Shown here: piece by piece, positions 52,038 through 60,413 of the stretch
How the letters are laid out: each line of letters begins with the position of its first letter
Numbering within the stretch: position 1 is the stretch's first letter
Assembly (NCBI RefSeq): GCF_004354045.1
Contig: NZ_SMRT01000022.1
Span: 1 to 64,000, forward strand
Reading direction: 5' to 3'
Source: Paenibacillus piri
Lineage (GTDB): Bacteria; Bacillota; Bacilli; Paenibacillales; NBRC-103111
Length of the DNA: 64,000 bases
Made by a program: the position numbers and the translations under genes
The notes under the pieces: generated by a model
The model's input: only the letters and a program-made list of their open reading frames with translations
What the model was told of the DNA's origin: nothing
The model's database searches: none

Positions 52038-53205
52038 GACTGGTCACCTCAATGTCGCTGTGCTGAATCTGGGCAACTTTATTGCTGGGGATTTCAACAT
52101 TGCCGGCTCTGAACTCGTCCTCAACGGCAATTTGAACGTCGATATCCTCGACGCCGGGAACTTTGTAAATGGCGCTGATCAGCTTGGTGTAGATGACGTC
52201 GTCTCCCATACCTAAACCGCTGTAAAGCGAGCCATCCGCATCCTGACCGCCAATATAGCGGATAATGGCCGTTCGTACCTGAGCGTCGCCGTCGGTCGGA
52301 TACTGCTCGTTTTTGGTCAGATCTATGTTCAGCTTCAACCGAATCTCTTCGGCATAACTGAATTTGATCACATGAGGCGTACCCGACAGGTCCTGAACGG
52401 TGCGGGAAACGTCCCCATAGGTTTCGATCCCGACGGCTTTCGTTTCCAAAATCGCCCGAGCGATATCGTCGGCATCGCCTCCCAGCAAATACGCCTGAAA
52501 GCTTTTGCCCGGCCGGCCATCGGCATCCGTAACCAGCGATATGTTTTCAATAACCGTTGCCGCCCTGACGCCGGGTGTGCGCAGCAAAGCGCTGCGGATC
52601 GAGTCCAATGTTGCTGCGCCGCCGCCCGACACCGAGAGCTGAAAACGTTCGCGGAATTCGGCGTCAGTTTCTTTTTCCCGGCCTCCGAGGGTGGGTGATG
52701 CATTCATTACGGCAGATACATTTGGATTTGGATTCACGATTTCAGAAATCATTCCGGCGGCGACATTGCCGCGCACTCCGGCGCTCGTAGCCCGCACGCC
52801 TACATTCCCGCGCCCATTTTCATCCAGCGTTACCGGAATAATGGTTGCAAAATAAACCCCGGTCCGGGCTCGGACTGAAAATCCGGCGGCAACGGTGTAT
52901 CCGGGAGTACCTGTAATGGTGACTAAACCGGTCGAAAATTGCTCCGGTATGCGCGAAATTCCTACATAAGGGCCAAGCCGGTCCTGTTGGACCCCCTGGG
53001 CGGTATTGATGTAGGCCGAATAATACACATCCTCGGCTTTTTCCCAAGGCTTGCTCAGAAACCAGGCAAAAATCCGCAGAATAATGCCGAGAGGCGACCG
53101 CTCGGACGTATTAACGGTTTCTCCGTAAACCTCGCGCGCCTTGGCCTCCATCTCGGTAATCAGATCGGCATACCGTTTGCGCTTAAAGCCTTTTTCATCC
53201 AACAT
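52030..53205 (-). CDS. Baseplate J/gp47-like wedge protein
   Basis: A 391-residue baseplate wedge protein. Typical blocks are PLGIILRIFAWFLSKPWEKAED, VYYSAYINTAQGVQQDRLG and SPTLGGREKETDAEFRERF. The central beta domain has GYTVAAGFSVRA. It forms the ring that opens during sheath contraction. It overlaps the DUF2634 gene by 11 bases, and its ribosome site GAGGTGA lies inside that gene. Confidence 0.93.
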   Translation of the reverse strand: MLDEKGFKRKRYADLITEMEAKAREVYGETVNTSERSPLGIILRIFAWFLSKPWEKAEDVYYSAYINTAQGVQQDRLGPYVGISRIPEQFSTGLVTITGTPGYTVAAGFSVRARTGVYFATIIPVTLDENGRGNVGVRATSAGVRGNVAAGMISEIVNPNPNVSAVMNASPTLGGREKETDAEFRERFQLSVSGGGAATLDSIRSALLRTPGVRAATVIENISLVTDADGRPGKSFQAYLLGGDADDIARAILETKAVGIETYGDVSRTVQDLSGTPHVIKFSYAEEIRLKLNIDLTKNEQYPTDGDAQVRTAIIRYIGGQDADGSLYSGLGMGDDVIYTKLISAIYKVPGVEDIDVQIAVEDEFRAGNVEIPSNKVAQIQHSDIEVTSHA

Positions 53206-53554
53206 GCCGGGTCACCTCGCTTTCAATGGTTGCGCCGTCTTTGGCGGTGGCGGTAAAATGGACCTTCATCGCCCGGTTCGGCAGGTCATAGTCAAAGTGA
53301 ATCGTATCCACCGTCTGGATGCGCGTCTCCTGAAACAATCCTTGCCGAATTTGCTCGCGCATTTCCTCTTCATTCCATTGCTTGCCCTCAAAAGCGCGAA
53401 ATTTGATGCCAAGCTCAGGCTGCATAAACCATTCCCCTTTATTGGTACCGAGTGCGCTTTTTACACATTGGGCAAGCTCGTCCGCTCCATCTATCATCTG
53501 CAGTTCTCCGTGTTCCAGAACCAGATCGCCGTCTACAAGCTTAAAAGACTGCAT
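53195..53554 (-). CDS. Baseplate wedge protein, DUF2634 (gp25/XkdS-like)
   Basis: A 119-residue protein with the gp25-like layout: LVDGDLVLEHGELQMIDGADELAQ, CVKSALGTNKGEWFMQPELGI and a C-terminal beta stretch. XkdS of PBSX is the Bacillus counterpart. It couples the sheath base to the baseplate J protein in contractile systems. GGGGGTGATG precedes the ATG. Overlaps with both neighbours indicate tight translational coupling. Confidence 0.85.
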   Translation of the reverse strand: MQSFKLVDGDLVLEHGELQMIDGADELAQCVKSALGTNKGEWFMQPELGIKFRAFEGKQWNEEEMREQIRQGLFQETRIQTVDTIHFDYDLPNRAMKVHFTATAKDGATIESEVTRHVG

Positions 53555-53985
53555 GGCATCACCCCCACAATGACCGCGTCATTTTTGCTGTGCGTTCGTT
53601 TACTAAGCGGAGTTGCGACTTGTCCTGAAAGTGTATTTCGGATTTCCTTGTCGGCGCAAACCGCCAGCGCGATGTCTCCGGGCTGTAAATTCGGAACGTG
53701 AATTTGCTCATGCTCCTTCACTGTAATCGTCCGCTCCGTTTCTTGATCGATGACCGTTTGTTCATGCTCTTTGACGATGTATTTGTGCCCGAGAACGGGA
53801 ACGTTCTGGATCAAAGCGGGCTCTTTGTCCGTTGTCCGAAGCAGAGGCTGGATAACGGCTGTACCGCTCTCGGCATGGAAAGAAACGATTCTGCAGGAAA
53901 AGCATACATACAAATCATCCAATGCCTTTGCCAGCATCCCTGCAACAAATGAATTTAAAGTGCCCGCCGCATCGACTGTGCTCAT
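53533..53985 (-). CDS. Baseplate spike, Gp138 N-terminal-like
   Basis: A 150-residue protein with an OB-fold-like start (LDDLYVCFSCRIVSFHAESGTAVIQPLL, typical of Gp138_N and gpV-type proteins). The repeated KEHEQ stretches (KEHEQTVID and KEHEQIHVPN) may form a beta-helical shaft. This is the central membrane-piercing spike by position between hub and wedge. Its ATG overlaps the hub gene's stop as ATGA. Confidence 0.8.
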   Translation of the reverse strand: MSTVDAAGTLNSFVAGMLAKALDDLYVCFSCRIVSFHAESGTAVIQPLLRTTDKEPALIQNVPVLGHKYIVKEHEQTVIDQETERTITVKEHEQIHVPNLQPGDIALAVCADKEIRNTLSGQVATPLSKRTHSKNDAVIVGVMPCSLLSL

Positions 53986-54776
53986 GGATAAATCCCCTCC
54001 ATTTCCGTAACGAAATCGGAGCTTGTCATTTTGTGGGAGCCTTTGCGGATATGGAGCGTCGCTTCTTTTTGACGAGAAAGCAGGCGGATGACAGAAGCGG
54101 TCGTAATCCGGTGCTGCAGCTGAGATTTCAGTTTCATGCCGCTGAAACTCTCCTCTTTAAAGGGCTCGGGCCGACCGATCAAGCCGGTATCCTGTGAGAG
54201 CTCGATGACATCGTCCGCGCCGTGCCGTAGATTTCGGATATACAGCTGCCCTTTGTTGATGTAGGCGCTTGTTCCGCAGTCAGCCGCGATTTTTTTGATA
54301 ATGTCCGTGACATCTCCGCTGGCCGTGTATCCGCCGTCATATTGGACATCCTGATTCAAATAAAACTGGGCGAGCGGAAGCCCGAGCTGGCCGGCCATTT
54401 CTTGTAAAATAAAGCTGGCCCGCGTGCCCTCGGCATAGGCGACATCCTCCAGCTTGCGGCTGGACAGATCGTCGGAGTCGAGCACATGGATCGTCGTTTC
54501 TTTGTCTACGCCGTTCCAGGCGGTTTTGACCTCCGAAATATATCCGTGCAAAATCATCCCGGTATCGCCCTCATATCCGGCGTTGATCAGCAGTGTCTGA
54601 TTCAGTTCGATTTTTGCCAAGGTGGAGTCGGACAAATTATATATTTTGATCTCGCTCTCGTTCGGTAGCAAATCGTTGTCGAAAGGCACTGTAAATTCGA
54701 TCGTAAAATCTTTGCTGGAAAAAGACTTCGTACCGGTCTGGATTTCAGCTACGCGTCCGAAGTTGTTCATGCTCAT
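53982..54776 (-). CDS. Tail hub protein (XkdQ/YqbQ, gp44-like)
   Basis: A 264-residue hub component. The N-terminal region (RVAEIQTGTKSFSSKDFTIEFTVPF, NESEIKIYNLSDSTLAKIE, NQTLLINAGYEGDTGMILHG) is a recurrent phage hub pattern. DIIKKIAADCGTSAYINKGQL follows. It sits between plug and spike genes and joins tube to spike. It overlaps the plug gene by four bases (ATGA) and the spike gene by four. Confidence 0.85.
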   Translation of the reverse strand: MSMNNFGRVAEIQTGTKSFSSKDFTIEFTVPFDNDLLPNESEIKIYNLSDSTLAKIELNQTLLINAGYEGDTGMILHGYISEVKTAWNGVDKETTIHVLDSDDLSSRKLEDVAYAEGTRASFILQEMAGQLGLPLAQFYLNQDVQYDGGYTASGDVTDIIKKIAADCGTSAYINKGQLYIRNLRHGADDVIELSQDTGLIGRPEPFKEESFSGMKLKSQLQHRITTASVIRLLSRQKEATLHIRKGSHKMTSSDFVTEMEGIYP

Positions 54777-55090
54777 ACATCACCATCCACAAAAAGAAAT
54801 ACCGTTTCGTCGAGCGTCTGCCAGTTCACGACTTGATCTTGTCCCGACTCATCGAGCGGGGTAATGGTAACGGCGGGAAATCTGCGGTCGGCGACATCCC
54901 GAAAAAGTGGCACGCCATACACCAATTTTTCTCCATATACGAGCGGCTCTTTGTTCCGGTACAGATCGATTGTGAAAAAATCCGCCCCGGTATTATAGTT
55001 TACTTCCATTTCATACAGCACATCGGCCAAGGGGATTTCGAACCGGTACGGAATTTTCTCCTTAGTGATATTTACCAGCTGCGTCGACAA
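54773..55090 (-). CDS. Baseplate plug protein, Pam3 gp18-like
   Basis: A 105-residue beta protein (YRFEIPLADVLYEMEVNYNTGADFF, YGEKLVYGVPLFRDVADRR) that fits the small phage baseplate plug family. The assignment rests on the pattern and on its place between Dit-like and hub genes, as in the minimal myophage Pam3. The TTG start has GAGGAGAG. It overlaps the Dit-like gene by 29 bases. Confidence 0.7.
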   Translation of the reverse strand: MSTQLVNITKEKIPYRFEIPLADVLYEMEVNYNTGADFFTIDLYRNKEPLVYGEKLVYGVPLFRDVADRRFPAVTITPLDESGQDQVVNWQTLDETVFLFVDGDV

Positions 55091-55538
55091 ATACGCTCTC
55101 CTCCTCGGGTTTTGGTTTTTGGGCAGGCTGTTTTCGGCCTACGTGAATAACAGGAGCGGCTTGTGCCCGGACGAACGGAGGCAGCGTTTCGAGATAGGAG
55201 CTTTTGGCCACTCTCACTTCCTTCAACGTCGCGCTGAAGGACAAGCCGTTGGCAACCTGATGGTTATGCGTGCTTTGGAAGCTGGTAATAATTCCGACAA
55301 AATAGTTGCGTCCGATATACTCTATGATAGAACCCGCCTGGTGCAGGTTTAAAATGTTTTGACGGATCTGTGCAGCGTCGTCCCCAACGATGAAACCACT
55401 GATGCTCATGGTTTTCGCCTTGGCCCTAACATGATCCATAATGTCGATACCGTCTTCGATCGGCTGCTCGGTAACATCGATTTCGTGTGACGGCTCTTCC
55501 GACTCGACTGTGATATAGTTATCGTTTATAGTTGCCAT
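55062..55538 (-). CDS. Dit-like phage tail protein
   Basis: A 158-residue protein. The N-terminal 110 residues fit the Dit-like/LysM-less baseplate initiator pattern (EIDVTEQPIEDGIDIMDHV, SISGFIVGDDAAQIRQNI, ATLKEVRVAKSS). The end is Pro/Lys rich and flexible. It follows the tape measure gene by three bases and is expected to form the ring between tube and hub. GAGGGTG precedes the ATG. Confidence 0.78.
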   Translation of the reverse strand: MATINDNYITVESEEPSHEIDVTEQPIEDGIDIMDHVRAKAKTMSISGFIVGDDAAQIRQNILNLHQAGSIIEYIGRNYFVGIITSFQSTHNHQVANGLSFSATLKEVRVAKSSYLETLPPFVRAQAAPVIHVGRKQPAQKPKPEEESVFVDAAGKYH

Positions 55539-55541
55539 CGT

Positions 55542-57743
55542 CTACACCCTCGCTATTCCTTGTCTTCGCGATGCGCTTTCGAACACATCCTGAATCGCCA
55601 GCTTTACCCGATCCGCGATATCCTGAGCTGCTGTCGGACTGTCGCCGTTCATGGTGATGTTGATGACCGGATTGAACGATGCGTTGGAGCCGGCAGCATT
55701 GGCTGCCGGTGTGGCAACGGGAGGAGCCTGCGGCGCCGAAGATTTGGGAGCCGAAAGCGGCGGTGCGGTATAGTTCGGCACAGGAGTTGGGGCAGTAGCG
55801 GCTGGCATAGCTATATTGCCGCCCAAAATATTGCTGCTCTGCGCAGGTCCAGCGCTGCCAAAAGCGGCTGCGTTTGGCGGAAGGGCTGAGCTTAGCGAAG
55901 ATGCAGGCGCAGCCGTGACAGCGGGCGAGTTGGTAATCGGTTGTGTGGAACCGGCGCTTGCATTTGGAACCAGAAAAGAGCCTCGTGAAGAAGAATGCGT
56001 GATTGTAGCAGCGGGCGAATTGGTTGCACTCTGGGTCACTGCTTGTTGAGGCTGCGATGCGGCCCCTGTGCTGCTATTGGAGGTAGACTGGATACCAAAA
56101 AACTTTTTTACGGAATCGGGAAGAATATCCAAAAACCCTTTCCACAAACTGGATAACCAATTCATTATATTGCCCCAATTTTTAACGACCAGAATGATGC
56201 CGGCAATAACCGCCGCCAAAGCAAGCCCAATCGCAATAAACGGCAGTAACGGTGTAATTGCGGCCCACCCTGCAACTGCCATGGCCCATAGAGATGGAAC
56301 AAGTCCGGCAAATATGCCGACAGCCAACCCGATTAATGCGGGTCCCAGGACATCGATATGCACCATAAAGAAAGCGATCCCATCGGCGACAGCATTTAAG
56401 GTGCTCAGCAAAACGTCCCCCAGCACACTAGCGAAGCTTGTAATGTAAGGCATTGCGCTACTGAGGCCTTCCTTCAATAAGTTAACGATTTTCTCAATAC
56501 CTGGAAAAGCCTTTTCTACGATGCTCATTAATTGTTGGCCCAATGGGGCGAGGGCCATGCTGATATTATTTTTCAGGGTACCATACTTGTCGCTAATAGT
56601 TTCTGTTGCTGCCGATGTCTGATCAATAATTCCGGCAGAGTTACTGGACATTTCCTGCAGCAGCGATCCTAATTCCAGGCGTCCTTCACGGATAGCAGCA
56701 GCCATGGCCGGTCCCGATGCTTCGCCGAATGCCTCTATTCCAAGCTTGGTAGCATCTGCGGTTGATCCGGCTTGTTTTATTTTATTGATAGCAATCGTAA
56801 GTGCTTGATTCGTATCTTTTACACCGACCTTCGACATGTTGCCGAGAGCGTTCGTGAATGATCCCAATACCATGTCTGCATCCAGCCCTTGCTTGGTCCA
56901 TTGACCAACAAGCGCAGCAGAAGTATCAAAGTCAAAGCCAAGCTCCCGCATCGGTCCGCCGAATTTAGTCAGCTTATCCGCTAAAGAGTTGACACCGATA
57001 CCAGTTTGTTGCGATAAATAAAACATTTTATCAAACATCTGTCCGCCTTGATCGGCGCTAATGGACCAGCTTTGCATAGCTCCCATAAGCGAGGACGACA
57101 TGGTGGAAGAACTTACTCCGGTTAACGAACCGAGGTCCATTATTTTTTTCGCCATATCTTCCAGACTTGGTCCGGTAGCTCCTGTCTTCTGATGAACGTC
57201 CGCGATAACCGTGGCAACCGAATCTAAACTGTCAGGTACAGAGGCGCCGACATTCGCATAGGTGGACATGAGGCCTTCCAGCTGTGCGCCTGTCGCTCCG
57301 GTCCCCGAACGAATAATATTCATTGATTTTTGCGCTTGTTCGGCTGCGCCCCAGCTTGCTTTTCCAACAGCGATCAATGAGGAAGAAACACCTGAAATGA
57401 CTGCACTTGTAACGCCAGAAAGTTTTTTTCCTAGCTCCATAAATTTTGTGGTTGTTTGATTTGTACTGTCCGCCGCATCCTTCGCCGCGGCTTCCGTAAC
57501 TTTGACGAACTGGATCACCTGCTGGTTTATTGTATTGAAATTGTTTTTGATATACGTATTTGACATGTCAAATACTTCCGTCAAATTATTGGTGATATTC
57601 GTCAAATTTTGATTAATATTGTTCGTTATATTTTTTGTCAGATTGTTGGTTTGTGCTATGCTGTTCGTTATATTATTGGTCAGACTGTTCGTGGTAGCTA
57701 TATTGTTAGTCAGAGCTGTGACATTGTTGGTGATATTCGCCAC
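55542..57743 (-). CDS. Tail tape measure protein
   Basis: A 733-residue tape measure. The first 65 residues are an extraordinary Asn/Thr/Ile-rich stretch built from TNNIT and NLT units. A coiled part follows, then the TP901-like core (GATGAQLEGLMSTYANVGAS and SSSTMSSSLMGAMQSWSIS). Membrane-like segments lie at about 440-530 (GPALIGLAVGIFAGLVPSLW, AVIAGIILVVKNWG). A Pro/Ala/Ser-rich tail ends the chain. At roughly 0.15 nm per residue it predicts a tail of about 110 nm. The GTG start has AAGGCGGTG upstream. Confidence 0.9.
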   Translation of the reverse strand: MANITNNVTALTNNIATTNSLTNNITNSIAQTNNLTKNITNNINQNLTNITNNLTEVFDMSNTYIKNNFNTINQQVIQFVKVTEAAAKDAADSTNQTTTKFMELGKKLSGVTSAVISGVSSSLIAVGKASWGAAEQAQKSMNIIRSGTGATGAQLEGLMSTYANVGASVPDSLDSVATVIADVHQKTGATGPSLEDMAKKIMDLGSLTGVSSSTMSSSLMGAMQSWSISADQGGQMFDKMFYLSQQTGIGVNSLADKLTKFGGPMRELGFDFDTSAALVGQWTKQGLDADMVLGSFTNALGNMSKVGVKDTNQALTIAINKIKQAGSTADATKLGIEAFGEASGPAMAAAIREGRLELGSLLQEMSSNSAGIIDQTSAATETISDKYGTLKNNISMALAPLGQQLMSIVEKAFPGIEKIVNLLKEGLSSAMPYITSFASVLGDVLLSTLNAVADGIAFFMVHIDVLGPALIGLAVGIFAGLVPSLWAMAVAGWAAITPLLPFIAIGLALAAVIAGIILVVKNWGNIMNWLSSLWKGFLDILPDSVKKFFGIQSTSNSSTGAASQPQQAVTQSATNSPAATITHSSSRGSFLVPNASAGSTQPITNSPAVTAAPASSLSSALPPNAAAFGSAGPAQSSNILGGNIAMPAATAPTPVPNYTAPPLSAPKSSAPQAPPVATPAANAAGSNASFNPVINITMNGDSPTAAQDIADRVKLAIQDVFESASRRQGIARV

Positions 57744-57782
57744 AAGATCATCACCGCCTTCCCATAAATAAAGAAGCGCCCG

Positions 57783-57983
57783 CTAGGAGCGCCTCTTCGA
57801 TTTTTCCATATCGGCTTCCATCATTTCGATGTAGATATCGAGCGCGGCGTTGGCCTCGGCCAAGTCGTCCTGGTCCATCTGGTTCAGCTCGCTGTACGTG
57901 ATGCTCATATCGCTCAGCAGCAGCCGCCACATGGCCCAGTTTTTCTCGGCCCGCCTGCGCGCCTCAATTCTGGTGATCGGCAT
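57783..57983 (-). CDS. Second tail assembly chaperone frame
   Basis: About 66 residues (MPITRIEARRRAEKNWAMWR, then MSITYSELNQMDQDDLAEAN). It overlaps the first chaperone gene by 20 bases and is offset by +1 frame. In many tailed phages the two chaperone frames are joined by programmed frameshifting. Here an independent ATG with GAGG nine bases upstream is also possible. I saw no classic slippery heptamer in the overlap. Confidence 0.7.
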   Translation of the reverse strand: MPITRIEARRRAEKNWAMWRLLLSDMSITYSELNQMDQDDLAEANAALDIYIEMMEADMEKSKRRS

Positions 57984-58257
57984 CCGCCGGTTCCTCGTCT
58001 TCGCCTTCAAGGAAGCGGAAGGAGGCCGCGATGACGTCGTTAAATTCTTTTTTGTCGCCGCCGAACGAATCCCATGACAGCTTGGGCTCGACGATGACAC
58101 TTTTCATCATTTCCTCAGCGAGCTTTTCCTCCGACGGAATGCCGAATTTATTTTTGATGCGATCGCTGATTTGTGCGGCGGCGCGGACGCCGGGGAACTG
58201 GAAAGTGTACTGTTTTCCGCTGCGGGAGGTGTATTGTTTTTGCTTAAAATTGCTCAT
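57964..58257 (-). CDS. Tail assembly chaperone
   Basis: A 97-residue protein between tube and tape measure genes, the place of gpG-type chaperones. It starts MSNFKQKQYTSRSGKQYTFQFPGVRAAA and ends with an acidic tail (EGEDEEPADADHQN). It should hold the tape measure during tail assembly. AGGAGTGA precedes the ATG. Its acidic end overlaps the start of the next frame. Confidence 0.8.
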   Translation of the reverse strand: MSNFKQKQYTSRSGKQYTFQFPGVRAAAQISDRIKNKFGIPSEEKLAEEMMKSVIVEPKLSWDSFGGDKKEFNDVIAASFRFLEGEDEEPADADHQN

Positions 58258-58269
58258 GCCGAGTCACTC

Positions 58270-58665
58270 CTATTCCATTTTGAGATCCAAAGCCTGGAAT
58301 TCATATTCGCGGTCTTCGGCTTCCTTGCCGTATTTGCGATCCGCCGGTTTTTTCAAGAAAGCTTCGGTGACCGAGGTGGTCTCCTTCGGATCATTGGCGG
58401 AGATGATGCTGACCGGTACCATTCGGCCGCTGTTTGCCAGCCTGTCCAGGTAGGCAAGCTGAGGGCTGGTTTGCTGCAAAGTAATTTTGATCGTGCCCAA
58501 AGCGTTGTTGATTTTCGTAAGCACGGTATCGCCCTGAGCGCCAACCTTCGTTTCGTAGCTGTTCTCATCCTTGGCGATTTCGACCATGCTTTCCCCAAGC
58601 CCGGTAATATAGATACCGTCGACGGTGATAGTTACGTTTTTCGGATCATAAGTTCTTGTAGACAT
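58270..58665 (-). CDS. Tail tube protein (DUF3277/KPP10 Orf10-like)
   Basis: A 131-residue tube subunit with STRTYDPKNVTITVDGIYIT, SYETKVGAQGDTVLTKINNA and the C-terminal beta strand YEFQALDLKME. It follows the sheath gene by about 20 bases, the normal order. Hexamer rings of this protein would form the rigid inner tube. AAGGAGGA precedes the ATG at 58665. Confidence 0.88.
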   Translation of the reverse strand: MSTRTYDPKNVTITVDGIYITGLGESMVEIAKDENSYETKVGAQGDTVLTKINNALGTIKITLQQTSPQLAYLDRLANSGRMVPVSIISANDPKETTSVTEAFLKKPADRKYGKEAEDREYEFQALDLKME

Positions 58666-58685
58666 CCTGAATTCCTCCTTAAATT

Positions 58686-59705
58686 TTAGTAACGGATAAC
58701 GCCGTGAATGCGGGCTGTGTGTACAGCGCCGGCCAGCTCGAAATAGAAGGAGCCGTCATTATACGTGCGCGCGGCGCGATCGGCCGGATCGACTTCATCG
58801 CGGGATTTGAAGGTCGTACCGTATAAGCCGATCCCGTCCGAGTCGCTGGCGATAATGCCCTGGTTGTGCGCCCGCTGCAGTACGGTTCTGACGGTGCTTT
58901 CGATCTGGGCGATGCCTGCAGCCGTGTAAGGGATTTTCGGCGATCCGTTCAGCAGCTTTTGCACGCTGTATTCGATGGAATATTTCATGTAATCTTTGGC
59001 GTGAACAATATCGATATATTCATCGCCGACAACCTTGCCTTCCGTCGTAACGTTGTCACCGGCCTTGGTTACATACGTGTTGGCGCCAAGATCGTGAATT
59101 TCCAGCAGCTCCGTCGCCGAAAGCTCCAGCGGAGCGATGCCGTTCAGCTGTTTGAATTTCCATGTTACGCTGCCGACCGGAGCCGACCCTGCCGCGCCAA
59201 CCCATGCGGCCTCCGGATAGCTTGCCAGATCCGAGTGGTAGAGTACGGCCGTACGGGTGTATTTTTTCGCTTTCAGTGCGGTCAAGTCCGCTTTGGTGGA
59301 GGAACGTGTAAAAAACTGGCGCGAGCCGTCCGACTCGACCGCATCGGCGATTGCCAGCACATCCGTGTTGGCGGCAGACGTACAGATCAGGAAATACCAT
59401 TCTTTACCGAGGTCCTGCTCCAGCCGTTCGACGAACGTTTCTTCATTTTCGCCTTCAGTGGAGTTGCGGCAGGCAATGGCGATGGAGGCGGGAGCCAGAT
59501 CGCCTTGGGCAAAAATCGCGCTGGCCGCTTTGTATTCCTGTGTTGTATCCGCAAAGTCTGCTTGCACGCCGGACAAATCGGCATATTCTTTATAGGTGGA
59601 ACCGCCTGCTTTTTCCCCGAGAATCAAAACTTTGCCGAAGCCCAACCTTCCGGACGGTCTTTGCAGGTCGATGACGACCGATACATCTTTCATTGAAGTA
59701 GCCAA
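58686..59705 (-). CDS. Contractile tail sheath protein (DUF3383-like)
   Basis: A 339-residue sheath subunit with the N-terminal VSVVIDLQRPSGRLGFGKVLILG. The middle has EWYFLICTSAANTDVLAIAD and KYTRTAVLYHSDLASYPEAA. The C-terminal handshake region is RDEVDPADRAARTYNDGSF. Its presence proves a contractile, myovirus/R-type design. It starts with TTG after GGGAGG; an ATG four codons later is too far from the ribosome site. Confidence 0.9.
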   Translation of the reverse strand: MATSMKDVSVVIDLQRPSGRLGFGKVLILGEKAGGSTYKEYADLSGVQADFADTTQEYKAASAIFAQGDLAPASIAIACRNSTEGENEETFVERLEQDLGKEWYFLICTSAANTDVLAIADAVESDGSRQFFTRSSTKADLTALKAKKYTRTAVLYHSDLASYPEAAWVGAAGSAPVGSVTWKFKQLNGIAPLELSATELLEIHDLGANTYVTKAGDNVTTEGKVVGDEYIDIVHAKDYMKYSIEYSVQKLLNGSPKIPYTAAGIAQIESTVRTVLQRAHNQGIIASDSDGIGLYGTTFKSRDEVDPADRAARTYNDGSFYFELAGAVHTARIHGVIRY

Positions 59706-59717
59706 TGTAATTCCTCC

Positions 59718-60209
59718 CTATTTCCAATTTATAAGTTCGATGGTAGGTTGCTGCATATCAATGATGCTAGTGGTTCGGAACGTGACTTCAAAGCCATGCC
59801 GCCGTTCCCATGCGCTGCCGATCTGCACATCCCGATTTTGAATGTCGCCGGCCGTGACGACGACCGTGTTCGCATTTCGCTTCAGCTCGCCGTATCCAAA
59901 GATGCGAAACCAGTCGTGCAGTCGGATCGCATTGGTCAAGCTTGCCGCGGGCCGATCCGAGCAGGAAAGAAAGGTCATGCGGAAGGACGGCTGCTCTGTG
60001 TAGCGTTCGATAACTTCATCCGGGGTCGAAGAGGGGATGACCGTTACCGAAACCGGCTTGTCCGGGAACAGCACAGGTCCGGAAAAGCCGTACTTGATGA
60101 AAGGATAGGCGGCGGGCGTTTCTTCAACATCCGTTTCAACAACCGGCATATTCAAGTGACTGTACAGTCCGGCGGCAATAACGGAACGGACCTGCTCCAA
60201 ATCGATCAT
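59718..60209 (-). CDS. Tail terminator/completion protein (LIC_12616-like)
   Basis: About 163 residues (MIDLEQVRSVIAAGLYSHLN, ETPAAYPFIKYGFSG, LTNAIRLHDWFRIFGYGELK). It fits the small neck/tail-completion family found just before sheath genes. In a headless particle it would cap the upper end of the tail. The start at 60209 overlaps the stop of a 13-codon frame as CATGA and follows AGGGCGGTG. It is the first structural gene of the operon. Confidence 0.78.
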   Translation of the reverse strand: MIDLEQVRSVIAAGLYSHLNMPVVETDVEETPAAYPFIKYGFSGPVLFPDKPVSVTVIPSSTPDEVIERYTEQPSFRMTFLSCSDRPAASLTNAIRLHDWFRIFGYGELKRNANTVVVTAGDIQNRDVQIGSAWERRHGFEVTFRTTSIIDMQQPTIELINWK

Positions 60210-60247
60210 GGGGAACACCGCCCTGCCGGGAGCCTGTTATGTTTCAT
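60206..60247 (-). CDS. Possible 13-codon leader peptide coupled to the tail operon
   Basis: An ATG at 60247 preceded by GGGAGGAAAGGAG opens MKHNRLPAGRCSP, whose stop overlaps the next gene's ATG. The ribosome site is the strongest in this region. It could be a true small peptide or a coupling device for the tail terminator gene. Confidence 0.35.
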   Translation of the reverse strand: MKHNRLPAGRCSP

Positions 60248-60344
60248 CGCGGTTTATCGCTCCTTTCCTCCCGTCTTCATGGCGGTCTGCCATCTTAAGC
60301 CATCCGACAGGACATTGATTTATGCTGCAGCTTGAAGTAAAATA

Positions 60345-60358
60345 GGAACAAATGTTCC
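60345..60358. promoter_or_regulatory. LexA/DinR-type SOS box
   Basis: GGAACAAATGTTCC has perfect 5-bp arms and exactly matches the Gram-positive LexA core GAAC-N4-GTTC. It lies in the gap between the sigma-factor gene and the first tail gene, about 100 bases before the latter. Confidence 0.7.
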
Positions 60359-60413
60359 CATTCGCTTTCACTATTAAGTGGCAATCGTAAGGGATCAAGG
60401 AGCTAGCTGCAGT

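Noticed and set aside
57549-57743. Repetitive DNA at the tape measure start as a possible CRISPR-like array
   Set aside because: The repeats are irregular, lie in frame inside a gene with a good start and encode Asn/Thr-rich protein. There are no unique spacers.
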